Assembly: GCF_040371945.1 (NCBI RefSeq)
Contig: NZ_BAABWS010000001.1
Span: 1,054,001-1,118,000, forward strand
DNA length: 64,000 bases
Origin: Litorivita sp040371945
Lineage (GTDB): Bacteria > Pseudomonadota > Alphaproteobacteria > Rhodobacterales > Rhodobacteraceae
Direction of reading: 5' to 3'
Below, piece by piece: positions 16,940 to 25,557 of the stretch (positions within the stretch are counted from its first letter, which is position 1; every line of letters begins with the position of its first letter). Both the position numbers and the translations under genes were made by a program. The notes beneath the pieces are model-generated. The model was not told the origin of the DNA. It saw only the letters and a list, made by a program, of their open reading frames with translations, and made no database searches.

Positions 16940-17371
16940 CTAGATGCTTTGCGTCACCCAAGCCGAGATTTGCGCCGCAGGCATCGCGCCCGATTGGCGC
17001 GCCTTTTCCGACCCGCCCCTAAAGGCCGCCATCGTCGGAATTCCGCGAATGTTATAGCGTTGCCCCGCAGCCGGTTCCGCCTCGGTGTTGAGCTTCACAA
17101 ACCGCACCCGCCCCGCATGGCTGGCGGCCGCTTTGGAAAACTCCGGCGCCATCATTTTGCACGGCCCGCACCACGGCGCCCAGAAGTCCACAACCAGAGG
17201 CACATCATCATTGCGCGCGGCCTTTTGCAGCGTCGCAAGGTCCACCTCATGGACTTTACCATCCATCAGCTTCGCCCCGCAGGTACCGCATTTGGCCGTG
17301 CTTGCGGGCTTGTCTTGCGCCATCCGGTTGACTTGACCGCAATCCAGACAGGTAATTTTTCGACCCGACAT
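16940..17371 (-). CDS. trxC: Thioredoxin 2 (zinc-binding thioredoxin)
   Basis: This 143-residue cytoplasmic disulfide reductase has the two-part TrxC architecture. An N-terminal zinc finger carries CLDC and CGTC (about residues 9-32), and the thioredoxin fold has the active site WAPWCGPCK at about 67-75 and the cis-proline motif GIPTM. TrxC proteins help in oxidative stress and can reduce ribonucleotide reductase. It is convergent with the small membrane protein and divergent from csp copy 2, and it is monocistronic. Length and motifs match the family closely. Confidence 0.95.
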   Translation of the reverse strand: MSGRKITCLDCGQVNRMAQDKPASTAKCGTCGAKLMDGKVHEVDLATLQKAARNDDVPLVVDFWAPWCGPCKMMAPEFSKAAASHAGRVRFVKLNTEAEPAAGQRYNIRGIPTMAAFRGGSEKARQSGAMPAAQISAWVTQSI

Positions 17372-17541
17372 TGAGGCTCTCCCTTCCTACATTCAGCAAT
17401 TGACATATTTAACAACCGTTGAATTTAAAGGGGAATGGCGGGTTTTTCGGCAGATTTCTGCGCGTTTCACGCGGCCAAATAGATTCATATAAATTTCACT
17501 TGCGTTATAAAACCATCGCTCCAATATAAAACAGGCGACGT

Positions 17542-17643
17542 TACCTCTATCGACCCTGCTCCTTCTACGGCCCAGTTCTCGATCTTGCACTGACGAGCCG
17601 TCCTGCCGCATTCCGCGGGCAGCTACTATAAGGAGAAACGACG
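17542..17643 (+). promoter_or_regulatory. Conserved cold-shock leader RNA, copy 2
   Basis: This leader shares the ordered blocks of the first csp leader and ends in the same hairpin: CTGCCGC (17603-17609) / GCGGGCAG (17615-17622), 21 bases before the ATG. AT-rich sequence just upstream (TTGCGT at 17500, TATAAA at 17525) could be the promoter, with a slightly long spacer. Confidence 0.6.
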
Positions 17644-17850
17644 ATGGCTACTGGCACCGTCAAATGGTTCAACACCACTAAAGGCTTCGGCTTTATCGCC
17701 CCCGATGGCGGCAGCAAAGATGTGTTCGTGCATATCTCGGCTGTGGAACGCTCCGGTCTGACCGGTCTTTCCGACAACCAAAAAGTGACCTTCGACATCG
17801 AGCCGGGCCGTGATGGCCGCGAAGCTGCGGTGAACCTCGCACTGGCCTAA
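17644..17850 (+). CDS. CspA-family cold-shock protein, copy 2
   Basis: The 68-residue product has RNP1 KGFGFIAP and RNP2 VFVHIS and is nearly identical to the copy at 15699. Differences include ATG/ANG at the start, NTTKG for NSTKG, PDGGS for PETGG, and SDNQ for NDDQ. Its start follows ATAAGGAGAAACGACG, a stronger ribosome site than copy 1. The pair is the product of a duplication that included the leader but not the genes between. It is monocistronic with a terminator. Confidence 0.96.
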   Translation: MATGTVKWFNTTKGFGFIAPDGGSKDVFVHISAVERSGLTGLSDNQKVTFDIEPGRDGREAAVNLALA

Positions 17851-17870
17851 GGCCCGCGCGATCAAGGTTT

Positions 17871-17902
17871 CAAACGGGCGCCTTCGGGGGCCCGTTTTCT
17901 TT
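17871..17902. terminator. Terminator between csp copy 2 and tesA
   Basis: AAACGGGC (17872-17879) pairs with GCCCGTTT (17890-17897), followed by TCTTTT. It lies between the convergent csp and tesA stops and may serve both. Confidence 0.8.
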
Positions 17903-17905
17903 TGC

Positions 17906-18646
17906 CTAATCGGCTTTTACCTGCGCCAAAAGCGTCAAGACCCGCGGCCCCAAAGCCTCGACAATCTTGGCCACCCCCGCCCCCGTCGGGTGCAGCCCGT
18001 CGCGTTGAAAATAGGACATCATCTGCGCCTCGCCCTGCAGCCCCTCGAAAAAGTTAGGCATATAAAGCGCGCCGTAAGCCTCGGCCAATTCGGGATAAAT
18101 CGCGTTGAACTCTTGTTGGTAATCGGCGCCGTAATTGCTTGGCACCTGCATCCCGACCAACAAAACCGCCACACCGGCCTTTTGCGCGGCGGTTAAAATC
18201 GCCTCCAGATTTGCCCGCGCCGAGGCCGGATCAATCCCGCGCAAAAAATCGTTCGCCCCCAGCTCCAAAATCATCGCATCCACCTCGGGGGTCAGCGCCC
18301 AATCGATGCGCGCCTTGCCGCCCGCCGTGGTATCGCCCGACACGCCCGCATTGATCACCCGCACATCGCCCGCGCCATGCGCGGCCAGCCATGCGCGCAA
18401 TTGCGGCACCAATCCGTCTTGCTCGGTCAACCCGTAGCCTTGGGTGAGGCTGTCGCCAAAGGCCAGCAGATCGAGGGCCTCGGCCCGCGCCGCGCCCGCA
18501 TATGTTAACCCCAATGCAACCACGCCCGCCGATAAGGCCAAGCTTATCGCGCCTGCCGCCTTGCCCCGCGCCCATGAGGCCCCATATCGTGGGGACAGCC
18601 CCGCCGCCGCGCCCCGTTCCTTGCGAAAGTCCCGACCGATGACCAT
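17906..18646 (-). CDS. tesA: GDSL arylesterase / multifunctional acyl-CoA thioesterase I
   Basis: This 246-residue SGNH-hydrolase carries all four blocks: GDSLTQGYG (nucleophile Ser), GVSGDTTAGG, GANDF and DGLHPTGAG (catalytic Asp-His). I chose the ATG ending at 18646 because AAGGAGAGAACAGGT precedes it; the longer frame has no such site. A basic N-terminal stretch precedes a hydrophobic segment (AISLALSAGVVALGLTYAGAARA, about 32-54), so it is exported or membrane-anchored. Its start overlaps the start of the divergent ABC gene by 8 bases. The tesA-ybbA-ybbP arrangement is the same as in E. coli. Confidence 0.9.
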   Translation of the reverse strand: MVIGRDFRKERGAAAGLSPRYGASWARGKAAGAISLALSAGVVALGLTYAGAARAEALDLLAFGDSLTQGYGLTEQDGLVPQLRAWLAAHGAGDVRVINAGVSGDTTAGGKARIDWALTPEVDAMILELGANDFLRGIDPASARANLEAILTAAQKAGVAVLLVGMQVPSNYGADYQQEFNAIYPELAEAYGALYMPNFFEGLQGEAQMMSYFQRDGLHPTGAGVAKIVEALGPRVLTLLAQVKAD

Positions 18647-19343
18647 ACCTGTTCTCTCCTTGTCCAATGTGGCGCTTTCGCTGACCGGCAATGCCGGCCT
18701 TGTTGATATCCTTCACTCCATCACCCTCGATGTCCACCGCGGCGAGACCTTGGGCCTTGTCGGGCCGTCCGGCTCGGGCAAATCCTCGCTGCTGATGCTC
18801 ATGGGCGGGCTGGAGCGCGCCACGGGCGGCACGATCACCGCGCTTGGCCATGATCTGACGGCGATGGACGAAGACGCTCTGGCGCGACTGCGCCGTGAAC
18901 ATATGGGGGTGGTGTTTCAATCTTTCCACCTGATCCCGACGATGACCGCTTTGGAAAATGTCGCAACGCCTTTGGAACTGGCGGGCGCGCCCGATGCTTT
19001 TGCCCGCGCCGAGGCCGAATTGCAGGCCGTCGGCCTCGGGCACCGGCTTGATCACTACCCCGCGCAAATGTCGGGCGGCGAGCAACAGCGCGTGGCGCTG
19101 GCCCGCGCCTCGGCGCCGCGCCCTGCGATCCTTTTGGCGGACGAGCCGACCGGAAATCTCGACGAAGCCTCCGGCGCGGCGATTATCGATCTGCTGTTCG
19201 ATCTGCGCGACCGCCACGGCGCGACCTTGGTTTTGGTCACCCATGCGGCGGATCTGGCGGCGCGCTGCGACCGCGTGTTGCGCCTGCGCGGCGGGCAAAT
19301 TGACACCGGCGATACCGCCGCCCCCCTTGAGGCCCAAGCATGA
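18639..19343 (+). CDS. ybbA: ABC transporter ATP-binding protein, YbbA type
   Basis: The 234-residue LolD/MacB-type ATPase energises the FtsX-like permease encoded next. Motifs: Walker A GPSGSGKSS, Q-loop VVFQSF, signature MSGGEQQRVALARA, Walker B ILLADEPTGNLDEA, switch His in VTHAADLA. The ATG at 18639 has only a weak GAAAG upstream. The long in-frame extension to 18444 is antisense to tesA and unsupported. It overlaps the permease by ATGA. The transported substrate is not known for this family; linkage to the periplasmic thioesterase TesA suggests a lipid or envelope compound. Confidence 0.92.
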   Translation: MTIPVLSLSNVALSLTGNAGLVDILHSITLDVHRGETLGLVGPSGSGKSSLLMLMGGLERATGGTITALGHDLTAMDEDALARLRREHMGVVFQSFHLIPTMTALENVATPLELAGAPDAFARAEAELQAVGLGHRLDHYPAQMSGGEQQRVALARASAPRPAILLADEPTGNLDEASGAAIIDLLFDLRDRHGATLVLVTHAADLAARCDRVLRLRGGQIDTGDTAAPLEAQA

Positions 19344-21898
19344 CCACCGCCCCCTCCGCCGCGCCGCGCCAAAGGCTGCGCCTTGCCGCTGCTCTGGCCG
19401 CGCGCGAATTGCGCGGCGGGCTCAAAGGGTTTCGCATCTTCCTTGCCTGTCTCGCGCTCGGCGTTGCCGCCATCGCCGCCATCGGCACCGTCCGCGCCAG
19501 CATCAACGCAGGCCTTGCCGACAGCGGCGCGGTGCTGTTGGGCGGCGATGCGCAGATGGAATTCACCTACCGCTATGCCAGCGAGGTCGAAAAACGATGG
19601 ATGAAGCAGGTCGCGCAGCAAACCTCCGAGATCGTCGATTTTCGCTCCATGGCCGTGCGCGGCGCGGGCGATAGCGCCGAACGCGCTCTGACCCAAGTCA
19701 AGGGCGTGGATGCCGCCTACCCTTTGGTGGGCGAGGTCGCGCTTGACCCGCCGATGCCCTTGGCCAAGGCTTTGGCCGGCACCAAGGGCCATTCCGGCGC
19801 GGTGATGGAGCGGGTCTTGATCGACCGTCTGGGCCTTGAAATCGGAGACGAATTCGCGCTCGGCACAGCGCGCTTTACCCTCATGGCCGCCCTGACCGGC
19901 GAGCCGGACAGCGCCTCGGCGGGCTTCTCGCTTGGCCCGCGTACGCTGGTGCTGCGCCGCGATCTCGAAGGCTCGGGGCTCTTGGCGGCGGGGACGTTGT
20001 TCTCGACCAAATACCGCCTGTTGCTGCCCCAAGACCGCGATCTGGAGGCGCTGCAATCCGAAGCCGCCGCGCGGTTTGCCGACGCAGGCATGCGCTGGCG
20101 CGATGCCCGCAACGGCGCGCCGGGCATTGCGCGTTTCGTCGAACGGCTGGGCAGTTTTTTGATCCTCGTGGGGCTGTCGGGCCTCGCGGTGGGGGGCATT
20201 GGCGTCTCCTCTGCGGTGAGCAGCTATCTGGCGGGCAAGACCGGCGTCATCGCCACGCTGCGCACCTTGGGGGCAGAGCGGCGGATGATCTTTGCGATCT
20301 ATGCGCTGCAAATCGCGGCCCTGTCGGCCTTGGGCATTGTGATCGGCCTTGTCCTCGGGGCGGGATTGCCTTTGCTTCTGGCGCCGGTTCTGGCGGCGCA
20401 ATTGCCGATCCCTGCGGCCTTTGGCCTTTATCCGCTGCCCTTGATCGAGGCGGCGATCTACGGCGCGCTGACGGCGGCGATATTCACCCTCGCGCCGCTG
20501 TCGCGGCTTGATGAGATTCGCGCGGCGGCGCTGTTTCGCGATGCTTTCGGCGCGGCGCGGCGCTGGCCGCGCCCTGCGATGCTGGCGCTGATCGCGGGGC
20601 TATTGGCGGCGCTGGTCGCGCTGGCGGCCCTGTTCAACGGCGCGTGGAAGCTGACCTTGATCACGGCGGGCGGTTTGCTCTTTGCGCTGGCGCTCTTGGC
20701 GCTTTGCGCGGCGAGCATGGCATGGGCGGCGCGGCGCGGGCGCAAAGGGCTGCGCCGCGCCCCTGCCTTGCGGTGGGCCTTGGCGGCGATTGGCGGGCGC
20801 GGATCGGACGCCGCCCCTGTGGTGCTGTCCTTGGGGCTGGGCCTGTCGGTTCTGGCCGCCGTGGGGCAAATCGACGGCAACCTGCGCGGCGCGATTGCCC
20901 GCGATCTGCCGCAAGAGGCGCCCAGCTATTTCTTTGTCGACATCCAAAAGGACCAGATGGACGGCTTTACCGCCCGCGTCGAAGGCGATGCAGGCGTGCG
21001 CCAGATGCAAAGCGCGCCGATGCTGCGCGGCGTGATCACCCGCATCAACGAACGCCCCGCCGCCGAAGTGGCGGGCGAGCATTGGGTCATTCGCGGCGAT
21101 CGCGGCATCACCTATGCCGATGCCATGCCCGAAAGCACAAAAATCACCGCAGGCACATGGTGGGGCGCGGGCTATGACGGCCCGCCGCAGATCAGCTTTG
21201 CCGCCGAAGAGGCCGAAGAGATGGGCCTGCACCTCGGCGATACCATGGCCGTCAACATCCTCGGCCACGAGATCACCGCGACCATCACATCATTCCGCGA
21301 GGTGGATTTTTCCACCGCAGGCATGGGGTTCGTCATGGCGATGAACGCGGCGGCCCTATCGGGCGCGCCCCATAGCTTCATCGCCACCGTCTATGCCGAT
21401 GAGGCCGCCGAAGCGCCGCTTTTGCGTGATCTGGCCAAGGCCTATCCCAATATCACCGCGATCCGTGTGCGCGATGCGATCGAGCGGGTCTCGACCCTGC
21501 TCAACGGGTTGGCGGGGGCGATTTCCTACGGCGCGGCGGCGACCTTGCTGACCGGATTTTTGGTGCTGATCGGGGCGGCGGCCTCTGGCACCGGCGCGCG
21601 GCGCGTGGAGGCGGCGATCCTCAAAACCCTCGGCGCGACCCGCGCCCGTATCCTATGGAGCTTTGCCCTGCGCGCGGCGCTTTTAGGCGCGGCGGCGGGC
21701 CTTGTCGCATTGGCCGCAGGGCTGGCGGGCGGCTGGGCCGTGCTGCATTTCATCATGGAAAGCGATTTCGAGGTGATCTGGTCCAACGCCTTTGCCATCA
21801 TCGCGGGCGGCATTGCCGCCACGCTTCTGGCCGCGCTCGGATTTGCTTGGGGGCCTTTGCAAGCGCGCCCCGCAGGGGTGCTGCGCGCGCGCGAATGA
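19340..21898 (+). CDS. ybbP: FtsX-like ABC permease, YbbP type
   Basis: This 852-residue inner-membrane permease partners YbbA. It has the large MacB/FtsX layout duplicated: an N-terminal helix (about 30-50), a periplasmic domain, and FtsX-type three-helix bundles at about 265-390. Two central helices (about 410-460) follow, then a second periplasmic domain and a final bundle at about 720-850. The helical segments are Ala/Leu/Gly rich. It begins by ATGA overlap with ybbA, so the two are translationally coupled. Length agrees with E. coli YbbP (about 800). Confidence 0.9.
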   Translation: MTTAPSAAPRQRLRLAAALAARELRGGLKGFRIFLACLALGVAAIAAIGTVRASINAGLADSGAVLLGGDAQMEFTYRYASEVEKRWMKQVAQQTSEIVDFRSMAVRGAGDSAERALTQVKGVDAAYPLVGEVALDPPMPLAKALAGTKGHSGAVMERVLIDRLGLEIGDEFALGTARFTLMAALTGEPDSASAGFSLGPRTLVLRRDLEGSGLLAAGTLFSTKYRLLLPQDRDLEALQSEAAARFADAGMRWRDARNGAPGIARFVERLGSFLILVGLSGLAVGGIGVSSAVSSYLAGKTGVIATLRTLGAERRMIFAIYALQIAALSALGIVIGLVLGAGLPLLLAPVLAAQLPIPAAFGLYPLPLIEAAIYGALTAAIFTLAPLSRLDEIRAAALFRDAFGAARRWPRPAMLALIAGLLAALVALAALFNGAWKLTLITAGGLLFALALLALCAASMAWAARRGRKGLRRAPALRWALAAIGGRGSDAAPVVLSLGLGLSVLAAVGQIDGNLRGAIARDLPQEAPSYFFVDIQKDQMDGFTARVEGDAGVRQMQSAPMLRGVITRINERPAAEVAGEHWVIRGDRGITYADAMPESTKITAGTWWGAGYDGPPQISFAAEEAEEMGLHLGDTMAVNILGHEITATITSFREVDFSTAGMGFVMAMNAAALSGAPHSFIATVYADEAAEAPLLRDLAKAYPNITAIRVRDAIERVSTLLNGLAGAISYGAAATLLTGFLVLIGAAASGTGARRVEAAILKTLGATRARILWSFALRAALLGAAAGLVALAAGLAGGWAVLHFIMESDFEVIWSNAFAIIAGGIAATLLAALGFAWGPLQARPAGVLRARE

Positions 21899-21917
21899 CC
21901 GCGCGCGCGAGACAAAG

Positions 21918-24770
21918 CTACTCTGCCGCTTCGGCGTAATCCTCCATCGGCGGGCAGGTGCAGACAAGATTGCGATCCCCAAAGACGTTATCGACGCGGT
22001 TCACCGGCGCCCAGTATTTATCGACGCGGAAGGCGCCAGGCGGGAAGCATCCCTGCTCGCGACTATAGGGCCGCTCCCATGCGCCGACGAGGTCCTCGAC
22101 CGTATGGGGCGCGTGTTTGAGCGGGTTCGAGGCAGGGTCGCTGCGCCCCTCTTCGATATCGCCAATCTCGGCGCGGATCGCCAGCATCGCATCGCAAAAC
22201 CGGTCCAGCTCGGCCTTGGTCTCGCTTTCGGTCGGCTCGATCATCAAGGTGCCCGCCACGGGCCAGCTCATCGTCGGGGCATGAAAACCGCAATCGATCA
22301 ACCGCTTGGCGATGTCCTCGACCGTGACGCCTGCGCTTTGCTCGAACGGGCGGGTGTCGATGATGCATTCATGCGCGACGCGGCCCTTGCCGCCGCGATA
22401 GAGCACGTCGAAAGCGCCCTGCAAACGGGTGGCGATATAGTTGGCGTTGAGGATCGCCACGCGGGTCGCCTGTGCCAGACCCTCGCCGCCCATCATCAAG
22501 CAATAGGCCCAAGAGATCGGCAGGATCGACGGCGAGCCGAAGGGCGCCGCCGAAACCGGCCCCGCCGCGCCCATGCCGCGCGCCGGATGCGAGGGCAAGA
22601 ACGCCTCCAGATGCGATTTGACCCCGATTGGCCCCATGCCGGGACCGCCGCCGCCATGGGGGATGCAGAAGGTTTTGTGCAAGTTGAGATGGCTGACATC
22701 GCCGCCCAAGTCTCCCGGGCGCGAGATGCCGACCATGGCGTTCATATTCGCCCCGTCGATATAGACCTGCCCGCCGTTCTCATGGGTGATCGCGCAGACC
22801 TCCTGCACCGTCTCCTCAAACACCCCGTGGGTCGAGGGATAGGTGATCATACAAGCGGCCAGCGTGCCGCGGTGCGCCTCGGCCTTGGCGCGAAAATCCG
22901 CCACGTCGATATCGCCGTTGGCCGCGGTTTTCACCGGCACCACATCCCATCCGACCATCTGCGCCGAGGCGGGGTTGGTGCCATGGGCCGACATCGGAAT
23001 GAGGCAGGTTTTGCGGTGCCCCTCGCCATTGGCCTCTTGATAGGCGGCGATGGTCAACAGACCGGCATATTCGCCTTGCGCGCCGGAATTGGGCTGCATC
23101 GATAGCGCATCATAGCCGGTGATCTCGCACAGCTTCGACGACAGATCATGGATCATCTCAAGGTAACCCGCCGCCTGATCGTCGGGCACGAAAGGATGCA
23201 ACAGCGCAAACTCATCCCATGTCACCGGCATCATTTCCGCCGCCGAATTGAGCTTCATCGTGCACGACCCCAAAGGGATCATCGCGCGGTCCAAAGCCAG
23301 ATCGCGGTCGGCCAAACGGCGCATATAGCGCATCATCTCGGTCTCGGCGCGGTTCATGTGGAAAATCGGATGGGTGAGATACTCCGACCTGCGGATCAGA
23401 TTTTCCGGCAAACGGTAGCGCGCGTTGAAATCATCATCCTTGCGGGTGATGCCAAAGGCGCGCCAGACGGCCTCGATGGTTTCGGGGCGGGCGCGTTCAT
23501 CCAAGGCGATACCAACACGTGTCTCGCCCACGGCGCGCAAATTGATCCCCTCGTCCACCGCCGATTTCATCACCGCCGATTGCAACGGACCGACCTCGAC
23601 CGTGATCGTGTCAAAGAAGGTTTCGGGCAGGACCTTGAACCCCGCCTCGCTCAGGCCGCGCGCCAGACGCTCGGTCTTGCGGTGCACGCGCTGCGCGATG
23701 GCTTTGAGCCCCTCGGGGCCGTGGAACACCGCATACATCGAGGCCATCACCGCAAGCAATGCCTGCGCAGTGCACACGTTCGATGTGGCCTTTTCGCGGC
23801 GGATATGTTGCTCGCGGGTTTGCAAAGACAACCGGTAGGCGCGGTTGCCGCGCGCGTCGATCGACACGCCGACGATCCGGCCTGGCATATTGCGTTTGAA
23901 CCCGTCGCGCGTGGCCATGAATGCCGCATGCGGGCCGCCGTAGCCCATCGGCACGCCGAAGCGCTGCGCCGAGCCGACGGCGATATCCGCGCCCATCGCG
24001 GCGGGCTCTTTGAGCAGGGTCAGCGCCAGCGGATCGCAAATCACGATACCCAGCGCCTTGGCCGCATGCAGCGCCTCCATCTGCGGGGTGAAATCCGCCA
24101 AGTCGCCATAGGTGCCCGGGTATTGGAAAATCGCGCCGAAGACGGCGCTCGCATCCAGATCCTCGGGCGCGCCAATGATCACCTCGATGCCAAGCGGTTT
24201 CGCCCGCGTTTGCATCACCGCGATGTTCTGCGGATGGCAGTTTTCATCAATGAAAAACGCGGGCGCTTTCGATTTTGCCACCCGCTGCGCCATGGTCATC
24301 GCCTCGGCGGCGGCGGTGGATTCGTCCAAAAGCGAGGCATTGGCGACCTCCAATCCGGTGAGATCGGAAATCATCGTCTGGAAGTTCAGCAAGGCCTCAA
24401 GACGGCCTTGGGAAATCTCCGGCTGATAGGGCGTGTAGGCCGTATACCACGCGGGATTTTCCAAGATATTGCGCTGGATCGCGGGGGGCGTGATGGCGCC
24501 GTAATAGCCCTGCCCGATCAGCGAGGTCAGCACCTTGTTCTTCTTGGCCACGCGGCGCATGTGAAAGAGCAACTCGCTCTCCGACTTGGGCTTGCCGAAC
24601 TCCAGAGCCGATGCCGCGCGGATACCTTCGGGCACGGTTTGCTCGATCAATGTCTGCAAATCCGGCACCTCGAGCAGCGCCAGCATCTGCGCCATTTCCG
24701 CAGGGCTAGGGCCGATATGGCGCCGGTTGGCGAAATCATAGGGCAAATAATCGGTGGGCGTGAAGGTCAT
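21918..24770 (-). CDS. gcvP: Glycine dehydrogenase (decarboxylating), P protein
   Basis: This 950-residue homodimer-type P protein decarboxylates glycine with pyridoxal phosphate and passes the aminomethyl group to lipoyl-GcvH. The PLP-binding lysine is in HLNLHKTFCIPHGGGGPG at about residue 697. The glycine-rich loop follows directly. N- and C-terminal halves are related, as in all single-chain P proteins, and the length is standard (about 950-960). It is the last gene of the gcvT-gcvH-VOC-gcvP unit, 16 bases after the VOC gene, so it should be under the glycine riboswitch upstream of gcvT. Confidence 0.97.
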   Translation of the reverse strand: MTFTPTDYLPYDFANRRHIGPSPAEMAQMLALLEVPDLQTLIEQTVPEGIRAASALEFGKPKSESELLFHMRRVAKKNKVLTSLIGQGYYGAITPPAIQRNILENPAWYTAYTPYQPEISQGRLEALLNFQTMISDLTGLEVANASLLDESTAAAEAMTMAQRVAKSKAPAFFIDENCHPQNIAVMQTRAKPLGIEVIIGAPEDLDASAVFGAIFQYPGTYGDLADFTPQMEALHAAKALGIVICDPLALTLLKEPAAMGADIAVGSAQRFGVPMGYGGPHAAFMATRDGFKRNMPGRIVGVSIDARGNRAYRLSLQTREQHIRREKATSNVCTAQALLAVMASMYAVFHGPEGLKAIAQRVHRKTERLARGLSEAGFKVLPETFFDTITVEVGPLQSAVMKSAVDEGINLRAVGETRVGIALDERARPETIEAVWRAFGITRKDDDFNARYRLPENLIRRSEYLTHPIFHMNRAETEMMRYMRRLADRDLALDRAMIPLGSCTMKLNSAAEMMPVTWDEFALLHPFVPDDQAAGYLEMIHDLSSKLCEITGYDALSMQPNSGAQGEYAGLLTIAAYQEANGEGHRKTCLIPMSAHGTNPASAQMVGWDVVPVKTAANGDIDVADFRAKAEAHRGTLAACMITYPSTHGVFEETVQEVCAITHENGGQVYIDGANMNAMVGISRPGDLGGDVSHLNLHKTFCIPHGGGGPGMGPIGVKSHLEAFLPSHPARGMGAAGPVSAAPFGSPSILPISWAYCLMMGGEGLAQATRVAILNANYIATRLQGAFDVLYRGGKGRVAHECIIDTRPFEQSAGVTVEDIAKRLIDCGFHAPTMSWPVAGTLMIEPTESETKAELDRFCDAMLAIRAEIGDIEEGRSDPASNPLKHAPHTVEDLVGAWERPYSREQGCFPPGAFRVDKYWAPVNRVDNVFGDRNLVCTCPPMEDYAEAAE

Positions 24771-24786
24771 GGCAGTGTCCTCGCGG

Positions 24787-25143
24787 TCAAACGCAGTGGC
24801 AAAGTATATTGATAAGGCGTCCGGCAGGGTCGCGCAGCATCAGCCGCCGGACGTTCCAAGGCTCCGATACGGGGCCGTATTCAGGCGTGATCCCCATGGC
24901 CGACAGGCGCGGCAAAATCGCATCAAGATCATCCACTTCGATCGAAAGATCAGGGACCGGCCTGCCCGACCCGCCTTCGCAAGCAAAGGAAAGCTGTGCC
25001 TCTTGGGTCGAAGCCGGCGCAGCCAGCGTGACGATGAACCCCAAGTCCATCGCCACCTCCAAGCCCAAAAGGTCATGGTAGAACGCGGCGCTCTCAGCGG
25101 GGTTTAGCGCCGCCAGATTGGCCACGATCCGCCGCACCTGCAT
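24787..25143 (-). CDS. VOC (glyoxalase/bleomycin-resistance) superfamily protein inside the gcv operon
   Basis: The 118-residue single-domain protein has the vicinal-oxygen-chelate pattern: VRRIVANLAALNPAESAAFYHDLLGLEV at the N-terminus, a central LSIEVDDLDAILPRL, and C-terminal LMLRDPAGRLINIL. It starts three bases after the gcvH stop and ends 16 bases before gcvP, so it is certainly co-transcribed with the glycine cleavage system. Family members are metal-dependent lyases, dioxygenases or antibiotic-binding proteins. No specific substrate can be read from the sequence. Its place suggests a role in glycine or one-carbon side chemistry, which is inference. Confidence 0.85.
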   Translation of the reverse strand: MQVRRIVANLAALNPAESAAFYHDLLGLEVAMDLGFIVTLAAPASTQEAQLSFACEGGSGRPVPDLSIEVDDLDAILPRLSAMGITPEYGPVSEPWNVRRLMLRDPAGRLINILCHCV

Positions 25144-25146
25144 CGC

Positions 25147-25506
25147 CTATCCGACCAGCTTGTTATAGGCGGCTTCGTCCATGTAATCGTCCATCTGCGA
25201 CGGATCGGAGGCCTTGATTTTCACAAACCACGCATCGCCCATCGGATCGTCGTTCACCTTGCCCGGATCATCGACCAAGGCCTCGTTGACCTCGACGATC
25301 TCGCCGTCAATAGGCGCAAGGATATCCGAGGCTGCCTTGACGCTTTCGATCACGACGATCTCTTCGTCCTTGGTCACCGTGGTGCCGACCTCGGGCAATT
25401 CGACAAAGACCACATCGCCCAATTGCGTGCTGGCGTGTTCGGTGATCCCGACCACGATCACATCGTCTTCCTCGCGCAGCCATTCATGCTCTTCGGTGAA
25501 TTTCAT
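25147..25506 (-). CDS. gcvH: Glycine cleavage system H protein
   Basis: The 119-residue lipoyl carrier shuttles the aminomethyl and reducing equivalents between P, T and L proteins. The lipoylated lysine is Lys57 in VIESVKAASD, in the expected beta-hairpin. The start MKFTEEHEWLR is the canonical H-protein opening, preceded by GGAGACGACA. It lies 51 bases after gcvT and 3 bases before the VOC gene. Length and acidic composition are typical. Confidence 0.97.
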   Translation of the reverse strand: MKFTEEHEWLREEDDVIVVGITEHASTQLGDVVFVELPEVGTTVTKDEEIVVIESVKAASDILAPIDGEIVEVNEALVDDPGKVNDDPMGDAWFVKIKASDPSQMDDYMDEAAYNKLVG

Positions 25507-25557
25507 TGTCGTCTCCTAAAGATGCGGCCGCGCCGCTTTGTCATGTATTGCAGTAGG

